From positions 1 through 63,358 of the forward strand of contig NZ_JACYUG010000019.1 in NCBI RefSeq assembly GCF_014841615.1: a stretch of 63,358 bases of DNA, read 5' to 3'. The position numbers and the translations under genes are program-made. Shown piece after piece: positions 63,358 to 63,358 of the stretch. The DNA comes from Sphingomonas sp. CFBP 8760. GTDB lineage: Bacteria; Pseudomonadota; Alphaproteobacteria; Sphingomonadales; Sphingomonadaceae. The first letter of the stretch is position 1; each line of letters opens with the position of its first letter. Below the pieces are notes generated by a model. The model had not been told where the DNA came from, did not search any database, and saw only the letters and a program-made list of their open reading frames with translations.

Positions 63358-63358
63358 G

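Overview
The window is GC-rich chromosomal DNA from an alphaproteobacterium of the Sphingomonas type. Evidence for this is a circularly permuted two-piece tmRNA gene, a CcrM-type GANTC adenine methyltransferase, the gene orders rpmF-plsX-fabH-ihfA-merR, sdhC-sdhD-sdhA and proA...nadD-rsfS-rlmH-(EnvC-like)-(S41 protease), CtrA-like boxes, and many short palindromic intergenic repeats. Nearly all of it is tightly packed core genome. The only mobile DNA recognised is the 3' end of an IS630-type transposase at the right edge. I see no prophage, CRISPR array, rRNA or tRNA.

Layout. 1-4.9 kb: a small hypothetical, thymidine kinase, then truB-rpsO-pnp with a hairpin-rich rpsO/pnp spacer and a strong terminator. 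4.9-6.8 kb: an SGNH hydrolase plus acyltransferase-3 pair. 6.8-7.2 kb: ssrA on the minus strand, divergent from an Rrf2 regulator. 7.7-10.3 kb (minus): LemA, two TPM-domain proteins and a NUDIX hydrolase linked by stop/start overlaps. 10.4-20.0 kb: mscL, a TsaC/Sua5 protein, an acyl-CoA dehydrogenase, arylamine N-acetyltransferase, nitroreductase with a GntR regulator, a POT peptide transporter, and an aldo/keto reductase coupled to a dicarboxylate symporter. 20.1-27.2 kb (plus): glmM, a DUF1272-type zinc protein, thiD, rnhB, ccrM, folP, bestrophin and a metallo-beta-lactamase-fold hydrolase. 27.3-29.5 kb (minus): an M28 peptidase and a small exported protein resembling part of SurA. 29.6-32.6 kb: rpmF-plsX-fabH-ihfA-merR. 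32.7-39.8 kb: GH39-like glycosidase, prfC, penicillin-acylase family protein, aldose epimerase and a tiny Rmf/CrpP-like protein. 39.8-44.3 kb (minus): rpmI-rplT, a 5'-truncated GIY-YIG nuclease and pheS-pheT. 44.4-50.7 kb: AsmA-like protein, aldo/keto reductase, DedA, a polytopic GT-C-like protein and two exported proteins. 50.7-59.8 kb (minus): sdhCDA, proA, a ParD/ParE module, nadD, rsfS, rlmH, an EnvC-like activator, an S41 protease, dsbB and coq7. 60.0-63.1 kb: a soluble globin-like chemoreceptor, an SDR and prmA.

How the genes work together. Translation dominates (truB, rpsO, rpmF, rplT, rpmI, pheST, prfC, prmA, rlmH, rsfS, ssrA, TsaC). Envelope and lipid work (glmM, plsX, fabH, AsmA, EnvC-like, S41 protease, DedA, dsbB), cofactor synthesis (thiD, folP, nadD, coq7) and respiration (sdhCDA) make up most of the rest. 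The most unusual items are the toxin-antitoxin module wedged between proA and nadD with the toxin stop overlapping the nadD start, the GANTC dyad bracketing the putative ccrM -35 box, an apparent CTG start for folP, the GIY-YIG remnant behind the rplT terminator, and the duplicated 18-nt element in the tmRNA. No obviously new multi-gene system is visible. Function calls rest on motif recognition by eye, without database searches.
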